A DNA stretch of 64,000 nt from NCBI GenBank assembly GCA_049680625.1, contig JBAUID010000243.1:1-64000 (forward strand), read 5' to 3'. Numbering within the stretch: position 1 is the first letter of the stretch; each line of letters begins with the position of its first letter. This document shows, piece by piece, positions 1-9,546 of this stretch. The position numbers and the translations under genes are program-made. A model generated the notes under the pieces. That model saw nothing but the letters and a program-made list of their open reading frames with translations. It did not search any database and was not told where the DNA came from. The DNA is from JAUIAI01 sp049680625 (GTDB lineage Bacteria > Pseudomonadota > Gammaproteobacteria > Burkholderiales > Burkholderiaceae_E).

Positions 1-804
1 CAGATCCCGTCAACAAACGAAGCCATAGCCCCCATCGGTATGGGCACGTGGATTACCTTTAACGTGGGGCGCGACCCCGCCGTCCGCGCCCAGCGTGCGC
101 GTGTGTTGCAGGCTTTTTTTGCCGCAGGCGGTGGCATGATCGACTCGTCGCCCATGTATGGTGCTGCCCAGGAAGTGCTCGGTGACTTGCTCACCGACAT
201 CAATGCCGACAAACTATTTACCGCCACAAAAGTCTGGACACGTGGTGATGGCGCCCAACAAATCAAAGAGGCTCACCAGCTATGGCAGACAAATCAGTTT
301 GATCTGCTGCAAATTCACAACCTGTTGAACTGGCAGGAGCACCTGCCGCTGCTGCGAGACATGAAATCGGCGGGCAAGTTGCGTTACCTTGGGGTTACCA
401 CCTCCCACGGACGGCGCCATGCGGAGCTTGAAAAAATCATGAAGACTGAGGCACTGGATTTTGTTCAACTGACGTACAACGCGGTTGACCGCGAGGCTGA
501 ACAACGTCTGCTGCCGCTAGCCGCGGACAAGGAAATTGCCGTCATTGCCAATCGTCCGTTTCAGCGCGGCGCCTTACCGGCCCGGTTGCAGGCTACTCCC
601 CTGCCCGCTATTGCCGTCGACCTGGGTTGCGCCACCTGGGCCGAGCTATTGTTGAAGTTCATTGTTTCTCACCCGGCCATTACCTGCGCGATTCCGGCGA
701 CTTCCCGGGTTGACCATATGCAACAGAACATGCGCGCCGGGGTTGGTGTCATGCCGGATACGCGCCAGCGCGAGCAGATTGCGCACGCAGTGGCCAGCGC
801 TTGA
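1..804 (+). CDS. Aldo/keto reductase, 5' end cut by window edge
   Basis: NAD(P)H-dependent carbonyl reductase of the aldo/keto reductase superfamily, cytoplasmic TIM barrel. The frame is open to base 1 and the 13 codons before the first ATG at 40 read like the usual AKR entry (IAPIGMGTW), so the true start lies outside. Counted from that ATG, the AKR catalytic tetrad can be placed: Asp35 and Tyr40 in MIDSSPMYG, Lys64 in ATKVW and His93 in QIHN. The C-terminus (AIPATSRVDHMQQNM) is the usual cofactor-phosphate region. The substrate cannot be inferred. The next gene starts 18 bases downstream. Confidence 0.9.
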   Translation, partial: QIPSTNEAIAPIGMGTWITFNVGRDPAVRAQRARVLQAFFAAGGGMIDSSPMYGAAQEVLGDLLTDINADKLFTATKVWTRGDGAQQIKEAHQLWQTNQFDLLQIHNLLNWQEHLPLLRDMKSAGKLRYLGVTTSHGRRHAELEKIMKTEALDFVQLTYNAVDREAEQRLLPLAADKEIAVIANRPFQRGALPARLQATPLPAIAVDLGCATWAELLLKFIVSHPAITCAIPATSRVDHMQQNMRAGVGVMPDTRQREQIAHAVASA

Positions 805-822
805 GCCCGCGCCATTAAAAAC

Positions 823-1587
823 TTGAACGGCTACTCGATCGCCGATTTTGTACCCTATGATGCTGCGGCGTGGGAGGGCATTTATGCACAATATCTCGCC
901 GGGACGGGGGGATTCGCCGTTACACAGGCTGGCGCATTGCTCGTTTGCCTGGTGATCTTCTACTGGTGCCGAAACACACGCGAAATGACCGTGCTATGGC
1001 CTTTATTGACGGTGTTGGCCATCAACTGGGCCTGGCTGGGCCTGGTGTTTCACGGTCAATGGCATCAGCAACTGAACTGGGCGGCGCATTATTGGGTGGT
1101 TGCGTTTGTGGTGCAGGCGGGTTTGTTGATGGTGGCTGCGGTTTGGGCACTCATCGGGCAGCGCGAAGCGCCGCAGATTGGGCATGTGTCAACCCGCAAA
1201 TGGTCAGTAAGTGGGTTGCTGTTGCTGCCCTGGGTTGTTCCGCCGCTGGCGGGTTGGCTCATCGGCAACCGTCAAAACAGCGCCTGGGAGTTTGTCGGCA
1301 GCGCACCAGACCCTACCGCCTGGTTTACGGTGTTGATGACGTTGTTGTTACTAAACCCTACCAACGCTGCGGCTGCCGGCCGGGCTTTGTATCCGCTATT
1401 GCTGATCATTCCCGCAACAAGCCTCGGGATTAGCGTGGCCGCAGCGTCTGTGACCATGGCGACGGATCTGCTGGCGACCCAGCTCGTCTGTCTTTTAAGT
1501 ATCGTACTGGCTGGCATCCTGAAATGGCACGCCACCCACGCATCTGGACAGTCGTCTCATTACAGAAATGCCCGGTCGCAGGCGTAA
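823..1587 (+). CDS. DUF6064 family membrane protein
   Basis: Integral membrane protein of 254 residues with about six hydrophobic segments (near residues 35-50, 57-75, 85-110, 127-147, 162-180 and 190-235). The N-terminal YSIADFVPYDAAAWEGIY followed by several membrane helices resembles the DUF6064 family, whose function is unknown. The chosen start is a TTG just after the reductase stop; it preserves the conserved N-terminus, but no good Shine-Dalgarno is visible, so the exact start is uncertain. Probably co-transcribed with the reductase upstream. Confidence 0.7.
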   Translation: MNGYSIADFVPYDAAAWEGIYAQYLAGTGGFAVTQAGALLVCLVIFYWCRNTREMTVLWPLLTVLAINWAWLGLVFHGQWHQQLNWAAHYWVVAFVVQAGLLMVAAVWALIGQREAPQIGHVSTRKWSVSGLLLLPWVVPPLAGWLIGNRQNSAWEFVGSAPDPTAWFTVLMTLLLLNPTNAAAAGRALYPLLLIIPATSLGISVAAASVTMATDLLATQLVCLLSIVLAGILKWHATHASGQSSHYRNARSQA

Positions 1588-1588
1588 T

Positions 1589-1867
1589 TCATTTGTCATC
1601 GTATTTAGTCCACATCGCATTCACGTCGCTGACTCGCAATATCGCTGGCTTGTCCTGCAGATGCTGATTCAGCGAGCGGGCTTCAGGCAGCCGGTCTTTT
1701 GATTCGGCGTATGCAACCCAGGGCAAAGCGTCACCCCGATCGGCGAAACGACTGGCAGCCTGCACATGAAAACCAGCAGAGCCGAGTCGCCGAACTACGA
1801 CAGCCGGCGGCAGGTACTTCGTGACGGCGCGGCATTTACAACTGCCAACAGAACGTGCAGATTTCGA
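1589..1867 (-). pseudogene. Open minus-strand frame without a clear start; possible gene remnant
   Basis: On the minus strand 92 codons are open and end at a TGA, giving a C-terminus that reads like ordinary protein (ALPWVAYAESKDRLPEARSL, then VSDVNAMWTKYDDK). There is no ATG. The first possible start is a GTG at 1765, leaving 58 residues. It could be the 3' piece of a decayed gene or a short intact one. I do not recognise the family. It overlaps the start of the weak plus-strand frame at 1821. Confidence 0.25.
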
Positions 1868-2159
1868 TCATCTCGATATCACTGCCAGCTATGAGGGTTT
1901 ATCGGTGCGTTTGTCTGCAACGATTGAGAATCAGACCCTGACTATTTCTGGAACATCGGTCAACAAGGCCCCGATTCCGGAACATTTGCGCGAGCGTGAC
2001 GTCGTTATTAGCGTTCGCGAACCGCAACATCAAGGCCATGGATCGAAAAGCTTAGCTGTCTGGCGAGCCCGGCAAATCGCCCCATACTGCCCATCGAACG
2101 CCCACTGTCCCTCGGCAGCAGCCCGACTCAAACAGGAAATAACAACAGATGAAGTCTGA
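1821..2159 (+). CDS. Hypothetical protein, doubtful
   Basis: Frame of 112 residues with a GTG start and no recognisable domain, signal peptide or membrane segment. Its last codons overlap the start of the adenylate cyclase gene by 11 bases, as in translationally coupled genes, which is the main argument for it. Against it: no good ribosome site, and a competing open frame on the other strand at its 5' end. It may be only the leader of the cyclase gene. Confidence 0.3.
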   Translation: MTARHLQLPTERADFDHLDITASYEGLSVRLSATIENQTLTISGTSVNKAPIPEHLRERDVVISVREPQHQGHGSKSLAVWRARQIAPYCPSNAHCPSAAARLKQEITTDEV

Positions 2160-3855
2160 GCGATCGGGCGAAACATGGATCCGACCATTACGCCTGTCTG
2201 GCGGGCTTGTTCTTTTTGTTTTTATCCTTACCCATTTCAGTAATCACGCGCTGGGCCTGGTGTCACTCAATGCGATGGAAATCGGGCGGGATTGGTTCCA
2301 TATTATCTGGCACAACCGAGTTGCTGAATCGATTCTTTTATTGGCTCTGGTGTCCCATTGGTTACTTGGTCTGTGGAAAATCTATTGCCGCGGCACCTTG
2401 CGGATGCCGGTCACCGAAGCCGTCCAGATTATTTTTGGTTTGGCGATTCCGCCCCTGCTCGCAGGCCATGTTATTGCCACGCGGGTTTCCGGCCTGCTCT
2501 ACGGTAGCGACACGCCATTTACATCAGTGGTTTTGTTCATTTGGGTTCTGGATCCAGCGGCTGGGCTGCGCCAGCTCGCCTTATTCTGCGCGGCGTGGGT
2601 CCATGGTTGTATCGGTATGAGCTACTGGCTACGCATCCGATCATGGTATCCGCGGTTTAGCCCATTGCTCTTGAGTGCCGCTGTGTTGGTTCCTGTTGTT
2701 GCCTTGCTGGGCGTTACCCAGGCCGGACGAGAGGTATCCGCGCTGGCAGCAGTACCCGGCTTTGTGGAGCAGCTGAACGCACAACGGGGCGCGCCATCAC
2801 CCGAACAACGGGCATTCCTCGCTCAAATTCGCTACTGGACGCAGATCACAATTTTTAGTCTGCTGGCGCTAACCCTGGTGGCGCGCCTGGTCCGGCTGCA
2901 GCTGGACAGACGCCGCCAGATGGTCAGGATCCGATACCTGGATGGCCATCAAGTCCGTACCCCCATTGGCTGGACCATTCTTGAGAGCAGCCGTTTTGCG
3001 GGGATCGCCCATGCGTCTACCTGCGGTGGTCGCGCACGCTGCTCAACCTGCCGGATTCGGGTAGACGGCGACCCGACTCTGCTGCCGCCACCAGAACCTA
3101 TTGAGCAACGCCTGCTTGATCGCATCAATGCGCCACTCAATGTCCGCCTCGCCTGTCAGCTGCGTCCCCGACACGATGTGACGGTAGCGCAATTAGTGCC
3201 CGTCCAGGGCGCCCAATCCATCACGCACACTGGCGATCTGAGCGCAGAAGAGCGCGAAGTGGCGGTACTGTTTGCTGATTTGCGCGAATTTACCCGGTTT
3301 GCCGAGCATAAGCTGCCTTATGACGTTGTTTTCATTCTCAACCGATATTTTGAGGCGGTCGGCGGAGCGGTGCAAAGTGCCGGCGGTATTGCCAATCAAT
3401 ACACGGGTGACGGGGTGATGGCTTTGTTTGGCACCAGGGTTACAGCGGATGTTGCCTGCCAGCAGGCTATCGTGGCTGCAGCTGACATTATTCAACGCAC
3501 TGCGGCGCTGAGCGCCGCCCTCGGCGCGGAGCTCGAATCTCCGTTGCGGGTCGGCATTGGTATCCATGTCGGTCCCGCCGTTATCGGGGAAATGGGTTAT
3601 GCCGACACGCGCTACCTGGCTGCCGTGGGTGACACGACAAACACAGCCAGTCGGCTGGAGGCCCTGACCAAAGACTATGGGTGCGATCTGATCATTTCCG
3701 AAGAGGCACTGGTGCTGGCCGGGGTTACTGTCGAGGACAGCCCACCGCTGGAACTGACATTGCGCAATCGCGAATCGCTACTGCGGGTTGCAACCGTCAG
3801 AGATGTGGAGCGACTTGCCAGGCGCGTCCGGGCCGCGGCAGCTCCAGCTGTCTGA
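2149..3855 (+). CDS. Class III adenylate cyclase with membrane cytochrome-like and 2Fe-2S ferredoxin domains
   Basis: Makes a cyclic nucleotide, most likely cAMP, from a membrane-anchored protein. Residues 15-250 hold about six membrane helices with paired histidines (HFSNH at 29-33, WHN near 55, SHW near 70, AGHV near 107, WVHG near 152), reminiscent of the heme-carrying membrane anchor of succinate dehydrogenases. Residues 258-350 form a plant-type ferredoxin domain with Cys292, Cys298, Cys301 and Cys336. Residues 367-550 are the cyclase: metal Asp377 (FADLR) and Asp421 (TGDG), and Asn498 and Arg502 in the NTASR motif. The position that often carries the adenine-selecting Lys before TGDG is Gln417 (NQYTGDG), so nucleotide choice is inferred from the family. 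The architecture implies control by redox state or electron flow. It ends 70 bases before the convergent atpC. Confidence 0.88.
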   Translation: MKSERSGETWIRPLRLSGGLVLFVFILTHFSNHALGLVSLNAMEIGRDWFHIIWHNRVAESILLLALVSHWLLGLWKIYCRGTLRMPVTEAVQIIFGLAIPPLLAGHVIATRVSGLLYGSDTPFTSVVLFIWVLDPAAGLRQLALFCAAWVHGCIGMSYWLRIRSWYPRFSPLLLSAAVLVPVVALLGVTQAGREVSALAAVPGFVEQLNAQRGAPSPEQRAFLAQIRYWTQITIFSLLALTLVARLVRLQLDRRRQMVRIRYLDGHQVRTPIGWTILESSRFAGIAHASTCGGRARCSTCRIRVDGDPTLLPPPEPIEQRLLDRINAPLNVRLACQLRPRHDVTVAQLVPVQGAQSITHTGDLSAEEREVAVLFADLREFTRFAEHKLPYDVVFILNRYFEAVGGAVQSAGGIANQYTGDGVMALFGTRVTADVACQQAIVAAADIIQRTAALSAALGAELESPLRVGIGIHVGPAVIGEMGYADTRYLAAVGDTTNTASRLEALTKDYGCDLIISEEALVLAGVTVEDSPPLELTLRNRESLLRVATVRDVERLARRVRAAAAPAV

Positions 3856-3857
3856 AA

Positions 3858-3882
3858 GTAAAAATCCCCGCGATGCGGGGAT
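3858..3882 (-). terminator. Rho-independent terminator of the atp operon
   Basis: Perfect 8-bp stem ATCCCCGC / GCGGGGAT with a 3-base loop, 43 bases past the atpC stop. Read on the minus strand the stem is followed by TTTTTACTTTC, so it faces the atp operon. It sits right after the cyclase stop and may also help stop that transcript. Confidence 0.85.
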
Positions 3883-3925
3883 ATTCCGGTCGCATAAACC
3901 CGGTCGCGCGAACCCGCCCTGCCCT

Positions 3926-4339
3926 TTACTTCTTCAACTTGCGAATAGCGGCGATCTGCGCTGCCATGGCAGCAAACTCACTTTGGGCCCGCGCAAAGTC
4001 GATGTCCGAACTCGCATTGGCCATGGCTTCTTCTGCTTCTTTTTGTGCCTCAAGGGCTTTTTTCTCGTCCAGGTCTTTCGCCCGGATTGCGGTATCGGCC
4101 AGAACGGTGATGCGGTTGGGCTGAATTTCCAACATGCCACCAGCGACAAACACGGTCTCCTCCACCCCACCGGGCAAACGGATCAACACCGTGCCGGGTT
4201 TGATGCGGGTCAGTAATGGCGCGTGCTGCGGATAAATGCCCAGCTCGCCGCTCTCCCCGGGCAAGGCAACAAACTCAGCCTCACCTTCGAAGATGGATTC
4301 TTCTGCACTAACGACGTCAACTTTGATCGTGCTGGCCAT
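3926..4339 (-). CDS. atpC: F-type ATP synthase subunit epsilon
   Basis: Epsilon subunit of F1, 137 residues, part of the central stalk and inhibitor of ATP hydrolysis. The N-terminal beta-sandwich has the usual signatures (VSAEESIFEGEAEFVALPG, GELGIYPQHAPLLT), followed by the two-helix C-terminal domain rich in Ala, Glu and Lys. Last gene of the atp operon, 49 bases after atpD and followed by a hairpin terminator. Length is normal. Confidence 0.97.
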   Translation of the reverse strand: MASTIKVDVVSAEESIFEGEAEFVALPGESGELGIYPQHAPLLTRIKPGTVLIRLPGGVEETVFVAGGMLEIQPNRITVLADTAIRAKDLDEKKALEAQKEAEEAMANASSDIDFARAQSEFAAMAAQIAAIRKLKK

Positions 4340-4388
4340 TTTTTTTCCGCTGTCCTACTGGATTAACTATTCGGGCACCCTGCCCTGA

Positions 4389-5819
4389 TTAGCTCTTCTT
4401 CATCGATTTTGCTTTCTCGATGGCTTCGTCGATTGTGCCGACCATGTAAAACGCCTGCTCTGGCATATCGTCACATTCACCATCAACAATCATGCGGAAC
4501 CCGCGGATGGTTTCTTTCAGCGATACGTATTTACCCGGTGAACCGGTAAACACTTCAGCCACGTGGAACGGCTGACTCAGGAAACGCTGCAGTTTGCGGG
4601 CACGCATAACGGCCAGTTTGTCATCCGGAGACAATTCGTCCATACCAAGAATCGCGATAATGTCCTGCAGCTCTTTATAACGCTGCAAGGTAGCCTGAAC
4701 ATCGCGGGTGCACTGATAGTGCTCTTCACCAATGACGTTCGGGTCGATCTGGCGACTGGTTGAATCGAGCGGATCCACCGCCGGGTAAATACCCAGCGAC
4801 GCAATGTCTCTTGACAGCACAACGGTGGCGTCCAGGTGAGCAAAGGTGGTGGCCGGTGACGGATCGGTGAGATCGTCAGCCGGAACGTAAACGGCCTGAA
4901 TCGAGGTAATTGAGCCTTTCTTGGTAGAGGTAATGCGCTCTTGCAACCGGCCCATTTCTTCGGCCAGGGTTGGCTGGTAGCCCACCGCAGAAGGCATCCG
5001 CCCCAGCAGCGCGGAAACCTCAGTACCGGCGAGTGTGTAACGATAGATATTGTCGACAAAGAAGAGAATGTCTTTGCCTTCATCACGGAAAGCTTCAGCC
5101 ATTGACAAACCGCTGAGCGCCACCCGCAGACGGTTACCCGGCGGCTCGTTCATCTGACCAAAAACCATGGCCACCTTGGAGTTCGCCAGGTTTTCCTGGT
5201 CGATCACATTGGCATCAGACATCTCGTGGTAGAAGTCATTACCTTCACGGGTTCGCTCACCGACGCCGGCAAATACCGACAAACCGGAATGCTCCTTGGC
5301 GATGTTGTTGATCAGCTCAAGCATGTTCACGGTCTTGCCGACACCGGCACCACCAAACAAACCCACCTTACCGCCCTTGGCAAACGGGCAAATCAGGTCG
5401 ATCACCTTGATACCGGTTTCGAGCAGTTCAACAGACGGTGACAATTCGTCAAACTTTGGCGCGACCTGGTGTATCTGGCGTGTCTCGTTGCCCTCGATCG
5501 GGCCACGCTCATCAATCGGACGGCCAAGCACGTCCATCACGCGACCAAGGACACCTTGCCCGACTGGCACGGCAATGCCGTGGCCAAGGCTGGTGACGGC
5601 CATCCCACGGCGCAGACCGTCAGACGAGCCCATCGCAATGGTGCGGACCACTCCGTCACCGAGCTGCTGCTGGACTTCGAATGTCAGGCCTTTTTCGGCC
5701 AGGGTGTTGCTTGCATCGTCGTCCAGCGTGAGCGCGTCATACACTTTGGGCATGCCGTCGCGTGGGAACTGGATATCGACCACAGCGCCGATACACTGAA
5801 CAATTTGACCTTGAGACAT
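4389..5819 (-). CDS. atpD: F-type ATP synthase subunit beta
   Basis: Catalytic F1 subunit of 476 residues. P-loop GGAGVGKTV near residue 155, catalytic Glu in GERTREGNDFY, Walker B ILFFVDNIYRYT and the DELSPDDK motif near the C-terminus (the DELSEED counterpart). All catalytic residues I can check are present. Sits between atpG and atpC as in the standard operon, with a rather long 104-base gap after atpG. Confidence 0.99.
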   Translation of the reverse strand: MSQGQIVQCIGAVVDIQFPRDGMPKVYDALTLDDDASNTLAEKGLTFEVQQQLGDGVVRTIAMGSSDGLRRGMAVTSLGHGIAVPVGQGVLGRVMDVLGRPIDERGPIEGNETRQIHQVAPKFDELSPSVELLETGIKVIDLICPFAKGGKVGLFGGAGVGKTVNMLELINNIAKEHSGLSVFAGVGERTREGNDFYHEMSDANVIDQENLANSKVAMVFGQMNEPPGNRLRVALSGLSMAEAFRDEGKDILFFVDNIYRYTLAGTEVSALLGRMPSAVGYQPTLAEEMGRLQERITSTKKGSITSIQAVYVPADDLTDPSPATTFAHLDATVVLSRDIASLGIYPAVDPLDSTSRQIDPNVIGEEHYQCTRDVQATLQRYKELQDIIAILGMDELSPDDKLAVMRARKLQRFLSQPFHVAEVFTGSPGKYVSLKETIRGFRMIVDGECDDMPEQAFYMVGTIDEAIEKAKSMKKS

Positions 5820-5923
5820 CGCTTTTCCTGTTTATCTGTGTACTGCTTGATTAATTCGTTTGTGGCTTCTTTTTGGCCCGAATGAGAATTAGTTAGTGAG
5901 TGCTTGCTCTTAAGAATAGCGCC

Positions 5924-6796
5924 TTAAACAGCGGCTGCACCACCGACAATCTCGGACAATTCCTGGGTAATGGCTGCCTGGCGCGCTTTGTTGTAAGTCA
6001 GCCGCAGCTCGTCAATTAAGGTATTGGCATTATCGGAAGCTGCCTTCATCGCAACCATCCGTGCCGAGTGTTCTGATGCCATGTTCTCGGCAACCGCCTG
6101 GTAAATCAGACCTTCAACATACCGAGTCATCAGTTCATTCAGAACAGACTCAGCATCGGGTTCGTAAAGGTAATCCCAGCCAAATTCGTGTTTGTCTTCA
6201 ACTTGCAGACGAGACGGATCCAGCGGCAGCAGACGCTCCATTACGGGCTCTTGCTTCATTGTGTTCAGAAACCGGGTATACACCAGAAAGACTTGATCGA
6301 TTTCGCCCGCAGCGTACGCATCTAGCTGAACCTTCACGGCACCGATGAGAGTTTCAAGGTGTGGGGTATCACCAAGCTGGGTAACGTGACTAACAATATT
6401 GACCCCCATCCGATTCAGAAAGCCGAAACCCTTAGAGCCAATTGCCGTGGTGAGAATTTTTTCACCGTCGTCGGTCAGCTCTTGCAGTTTTTGCATCGCC
6501 AGCCGCAAGACGTTGGTATTGAGGCCACCACATAAACCCTTGTCAGTCGTAACTACAATCAGACCAGCAGCTTTTATGTTTTCGTAGTCAACCAAGAACG
6601 GATGACGAAACTCAGGATTAGCTGTTGCCAGATGGGCTGCAATATTACGAACCTTGTCTCCATAGGGGCGCGAGCGCTGCATCCGTTCCTGCGCTTTGCG
6701 CATTTTGGATACCGACACCATTTCCATGGCCTTGGTGATCTTGCGCGTGTTTTGCACGCTCTTAATCTTGGTTCTAATCTCTTTGGAGTTGGCCAT
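5924..6796 (-). CDS. atpG: F-type ATP synthase subunit gamma
   Basis: Rotor shaft of F1, 290 residues. N-terminal helix KEIRTKIKSVQNTRKITKAM and C-terminal helix TLIDELRLTYNKARQAAIT are the two arms of the coiled coil that turns inside the alpha3beta3 ring; the central GLCGGLN motif is conserved. Length is typical for proteobacteria. Position between atpA and atpD is standard. Confidence 0.98.
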   Translation of the reverse strand: MANSKEIRTKIKSVQNTRKITKAMEMVSVSKMRKAQERMQRSRPYGDKVRNIAAHLATANPEFRHPFLVDYENIKAAGLIVVTTDKGLCGGLNTNVLRLAMQKLQELTDDGEKILTTAIGSKGFGFLNRMGVNIVSHVTQLGDTPHLETLIGAVKVQLDAYAAGEIDQVFLVYTRFLNTMKQEPVMERLLPLDPSRLQVEDKHEFGWDYLYEPDAESVLNELMTRYVEGLIYQAVAENMASEHSARMVAMKAASDNANTLIDELRLTYNKARQAAITQELSEIVGGAAAV

Positions 6797-6885
6797 CAGG
6801 CTGTTTCCGGTCCGGGTTGCTCAAGTGACGAAGCATTAACGTTAGTGGGGGCTTACTTCCATTCGAGCCAGCTTGAAAGCTGGCC

Positions 6886-8427
6886 TCAATAGCTACCTTT
6901 GGCTTTAAACGCTTTCATCATTTCGTGCAATTGCTTTTCGATTTCAGGACTATATTTCTTGTCTTTTTCAATCGTGCTCATCAACGAGGCGTATTCGGCT
7001 TTTGCGAAATCACGCATTGCTTTCTCAGCTGACAGGGCTTTGCCCACTTCGATATCATCAAAGTAGCCTTCGTTAGCAGCAAACAAGGTCAGCGCCATAT
7101 CTGAGACTTTTAACGGCTGGTATTGCGCCTGTTTCATCAACTCGGTAACCATGCGACCGCGCTCCAACTGCTTACGCGTTGCTTCGTCCAGATCTGAGGC
7201 GAACTGTGCAAACGCGGCCAGTTCGCGATATTGGGCCAATGCCAGTCGGACACCACCACCAAGCTTCTTGATAATGTTGGTCTGCGCAGCACCACCCACG
7301 CGCGACACGGACACACCAGCATTAATAGCTGGGCGGATACCGGCGTTGAACAAATCGGTTTCCAGGAAGATCTGTCCGTCAGTAATTGAGATCACGTTGG
7401 TGGGCACAAAGGCTGACACGTCACCCGCCTGGGTTTCGATAATTGGCAACGCGGTTAATGAGCCGGTCTTGCCTTTCACTTCGCCGTTGGTGAATTTTTC
7501 TACGTAGTCGGCATTGACTCGGGAAGCACGCTCGAGCAGGCGTGAGTGCAAATAGAAAACATCACCTGGATAGGCTTCGCGTCCCGGCGGGCGGCGCAGC
7601 AACAACGACACCTGACGGTAAGCAACGGCTTGCTTGGACAAATCGTCGTAAATAATTAAAGCGTCTTCGCCGCGGTCTCGGAAGTATTCACCCATGGTGC
7701 AGCCAGAGTAGGGCGCAATGTATTGCATTGCGGCGGACTCAGATGCCGATGCGGCCACAACAATGGTGTACTCAAGTGCGCCGTACTCTTCGAGTTTGCG
7801 CACAACCGATGCAATGGTTGATGCCTTCTGACCAACTGCGACGTAAACACAAGTCATGTTTTCGCCTTTCTGGTTGATGATGGTATCCACCGCAACCGCT
7901 GTTTTACCTGTCTGGCGATCGCCAATAATCAGCTCGCGCTGGCCACGACCCACCGGAACCATTGAGTCGACTGACTTCAACCCGGTTTGTACCGGCTGAT
8001 CCACTGATTGACGGTCAATAACACCAGGTGCGACTTTTTCAATAACGTCAGTCATCTTGGCGTCGATCGGGCCTTTGCCATCGATCGGATTACCAAGGGA
8101 GTCAACAACGCGGCCTTTCAACTCGGGGCCAACCGGCACTTCGAGAATGCGGCCTGTGGCTTTTACTGTGTCACCTTCGGTAATGCCCTGGTATTCACCA
8201 AGCACAACCGCACCGACTGAGTCGCGCTCAAGGTTCAGCGCCAGGCCAAAAACATTGCCCGGAAATTCGACCATTTCACCTTGCATTACACCAGAAAGGC
8301 CATGAATACGAACGATACCGTCGGTTACCGCAACCACAGTTCCCTGGTTGCGACTGTCAGCCGACACCTCAAGGTTCTGGATTTTTGACTTCAGCAGTTC
8401 ACTGATTTCAGCAGGGTTTAGTTGCAT
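6886..8427 (-). CDS. atpA: F-type ATP synthase subunit alpha
   Basis: Non-catalytic nucleotide-binding F1 subunit of 513 residues. N-terminal region binds the delta subunit; P-loop GDRQTGKTAVAVD near residue 170; the Arg finger lies in the conserved VSRVGGAAQ segment. A good ribosome site (GGAG and AGAGG) precedes the ATG. Fifth gene of the structural operon atpB-E-F-H-A-G-D-C. Confidence 0.99.
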   Translation of the reverse strand: MQLNPAEISELLKSKIQNLEVSADSRNQGTVVAVTDGIVRIHGLSGVMQGEMVEFPGNVFGLALNLERDSVGAVVLGEYQGITEGDTVKATGRILEVPVGPELKGRVVDSLGNPIDGKGPIDAKMTDVIEKVAPGVIDRQSVDQPVQTGLKSVDSMVPVGRGQRELIIGDRQTGKTAVAVDTIINQKGENMTCVYVAVGQKASTIASVVRKLEEYGALEYTIVVAASASESAAMQYIAPYSGCTMGEYFRDRGEDALIIYDDLSKQAVAYRQVSLLLRRPPGREAYPGDVFYLHSRLLERASRVNADYVEKFTNGEVKGKTGSLTALPIIETQAGDVSAFVPTNVISITDGQIFLETDLFNAGIRPAINAGVSVSRVGGAAQTNIIKKLGGGVRLALAQYRELAAFAQFASDLDEATRKQLERGRMVTELMKQAQYQPLKVSDMALTLFAANEGYFDDIEVGKALSAEKAMRDFAKAEYASLMSTIEKDKKYSPEIEKQLHEMMKAFKAKGSY

Positions 8428-8467
8428 TACCTCTTACTCCAAAGCCGGACGTTTAAGCACACCGGGA

Positions 8468-9001
8468 TTAAATTTTTAATGAGTTAGCCATTTGGTCGAG
8501 CTTGCCACGTACGGATGAATCCATAACGTCATCGCCAATTCGAATAGATACGCCACCGATGAGCTCCGGGGCGACGTGTATTTCTACATTGACCGGCTTT
8601 TGGTACTTTTCTTCCAGTGCCGACTTGATCTGCGCAGTCTGATCGTCACTAAGGGGAAAAGCGGATCGAACTTCAGCATCCAACGTTCCCACCTGATTGG
8701 CGTGTAGCTTTCGGTAGTGAGTAGCCACTTCCGACAGAACACCAAGGCGGTCATTGTCAACAAGGGCGTGCAGAAAGTTCTTTTGCTCTGCGCTTAACGG
8801 GCCAGCGCTGTCAGCAATGACATCCGCAACAACGCTTGATTTCAGCCCCGGGTCATCGGCGATCCGACGCGCCTCTGGCGTAGACGCCACGATGGCCAGT
8901 CGATTCAGGGCGTCGGCCCAATCGGGCAGGGCGTTTTGCTCCTGCGCGATTTTAAAAGCGGCCTCAGCATACGGCCGGGCAATAGTGAGTGCCTCGGCCA
9001 T
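8468..9001 (-). CDS. atpH: F-type ATP synthase subunit delta
   Basis: Peripheral-stalk subunit linking the b dimer to the top of F1, 177 residues. Helical N-terminal domain (TIARPYAEAAFKIAQEQ) and the conserved C-terminal segment (PELIGGVSIRIGDDVMDSSV). The ATG immediately follows the atpF stop codon, so the two are very likely translated together. Confidence 0.97.
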   Translation of the reverse strand: MAEALTIARPYAEAAFKIAQEQNALPDWADALNRLAIVASTPEARRIADDPGLKSSVVADVIADSAGPLSAEQKNFLHALVDNDRLGVLSEVATHYRKLHANQVGTLDAEVRSAFPLSDDQTAQIKSALEEKYQKPVNVEIHVAPELIGGVSIRIGDDVMDSSVRGKLDQMANSLKI

Positions 9002-9475
9002 TTAGCGCAGCTCTGCCTTCAGGTTCTGTAGCAGACCTGCGTGCTTGCCAGCATCGATTTCCGCGCGCAGTATTTTCTCTGCACCAGACACCGCCAGAGC
9101 CGCAACTTGCTCGCGCAACTCGTCACGCGCGCGCTGCGATGCCAGTTGCGCTTCACCTTCGGCACTGGTCTTTGCGGTCGCGACAATTCGAGCAGCCTCT
9201 GCCCGGGCTTGCTCGAGAATCGTACCGGCTTGCTTTTCAGCACCCGAACGAACTTCGGCAGCACTGGCACGTGCGGTTTTCAGCTCTTCTTCGACACGAC
9301 GCTCGGCCGCGACGAGTTCAGCTTTGGCGCGATCCGCTGCGGCTAAGCCTTCGTTGATTTTGGTGGCGCGTTCATCCAGGGCGCTTGTAATCGGTGGCCA
9401 GACATATTTGGCCACAAACCACCACAAGGCGGCGAAAACAACCATCTGGAAAAACAGGGTCGCGTTGATTGACAC
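9002..9475 (-). CDS. atpF: F-type ATP synthase subunit b
   Basis: Stator subunit b, 157 residues: one N-terminal membrane helix (residues 6-25) then a long charged Ala/Glu/Arg-rich coiled coil that forms the peripheral stalk. The start is GTG, chosen because it gives the family N-terminus and has a GGGAG ribosome site a few bases upstream. Stop codon abuts the atpH start. Confidence 0.96.
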   Translation of the reverse strand: MSINATLFFQMVVFAALWWFVAKYVWPPITSALDERATKINEGLAAADRAKAELVAAERRVEEELKTARASAAEVRSGAEKQAGTILEQARAEAARIVATAKTSAEGEAQLASQRARDELREQVAALAVSGAEKILRAEIDAGKHAGLLQNLKAELR

Positions 9476-9546
9476 GACAGCTCCCTTTCACGAGTTAATG
9501 GAATGAGCGGCACCGAAGGGCACCGCCCGAATGGCAATTAGTTTGC

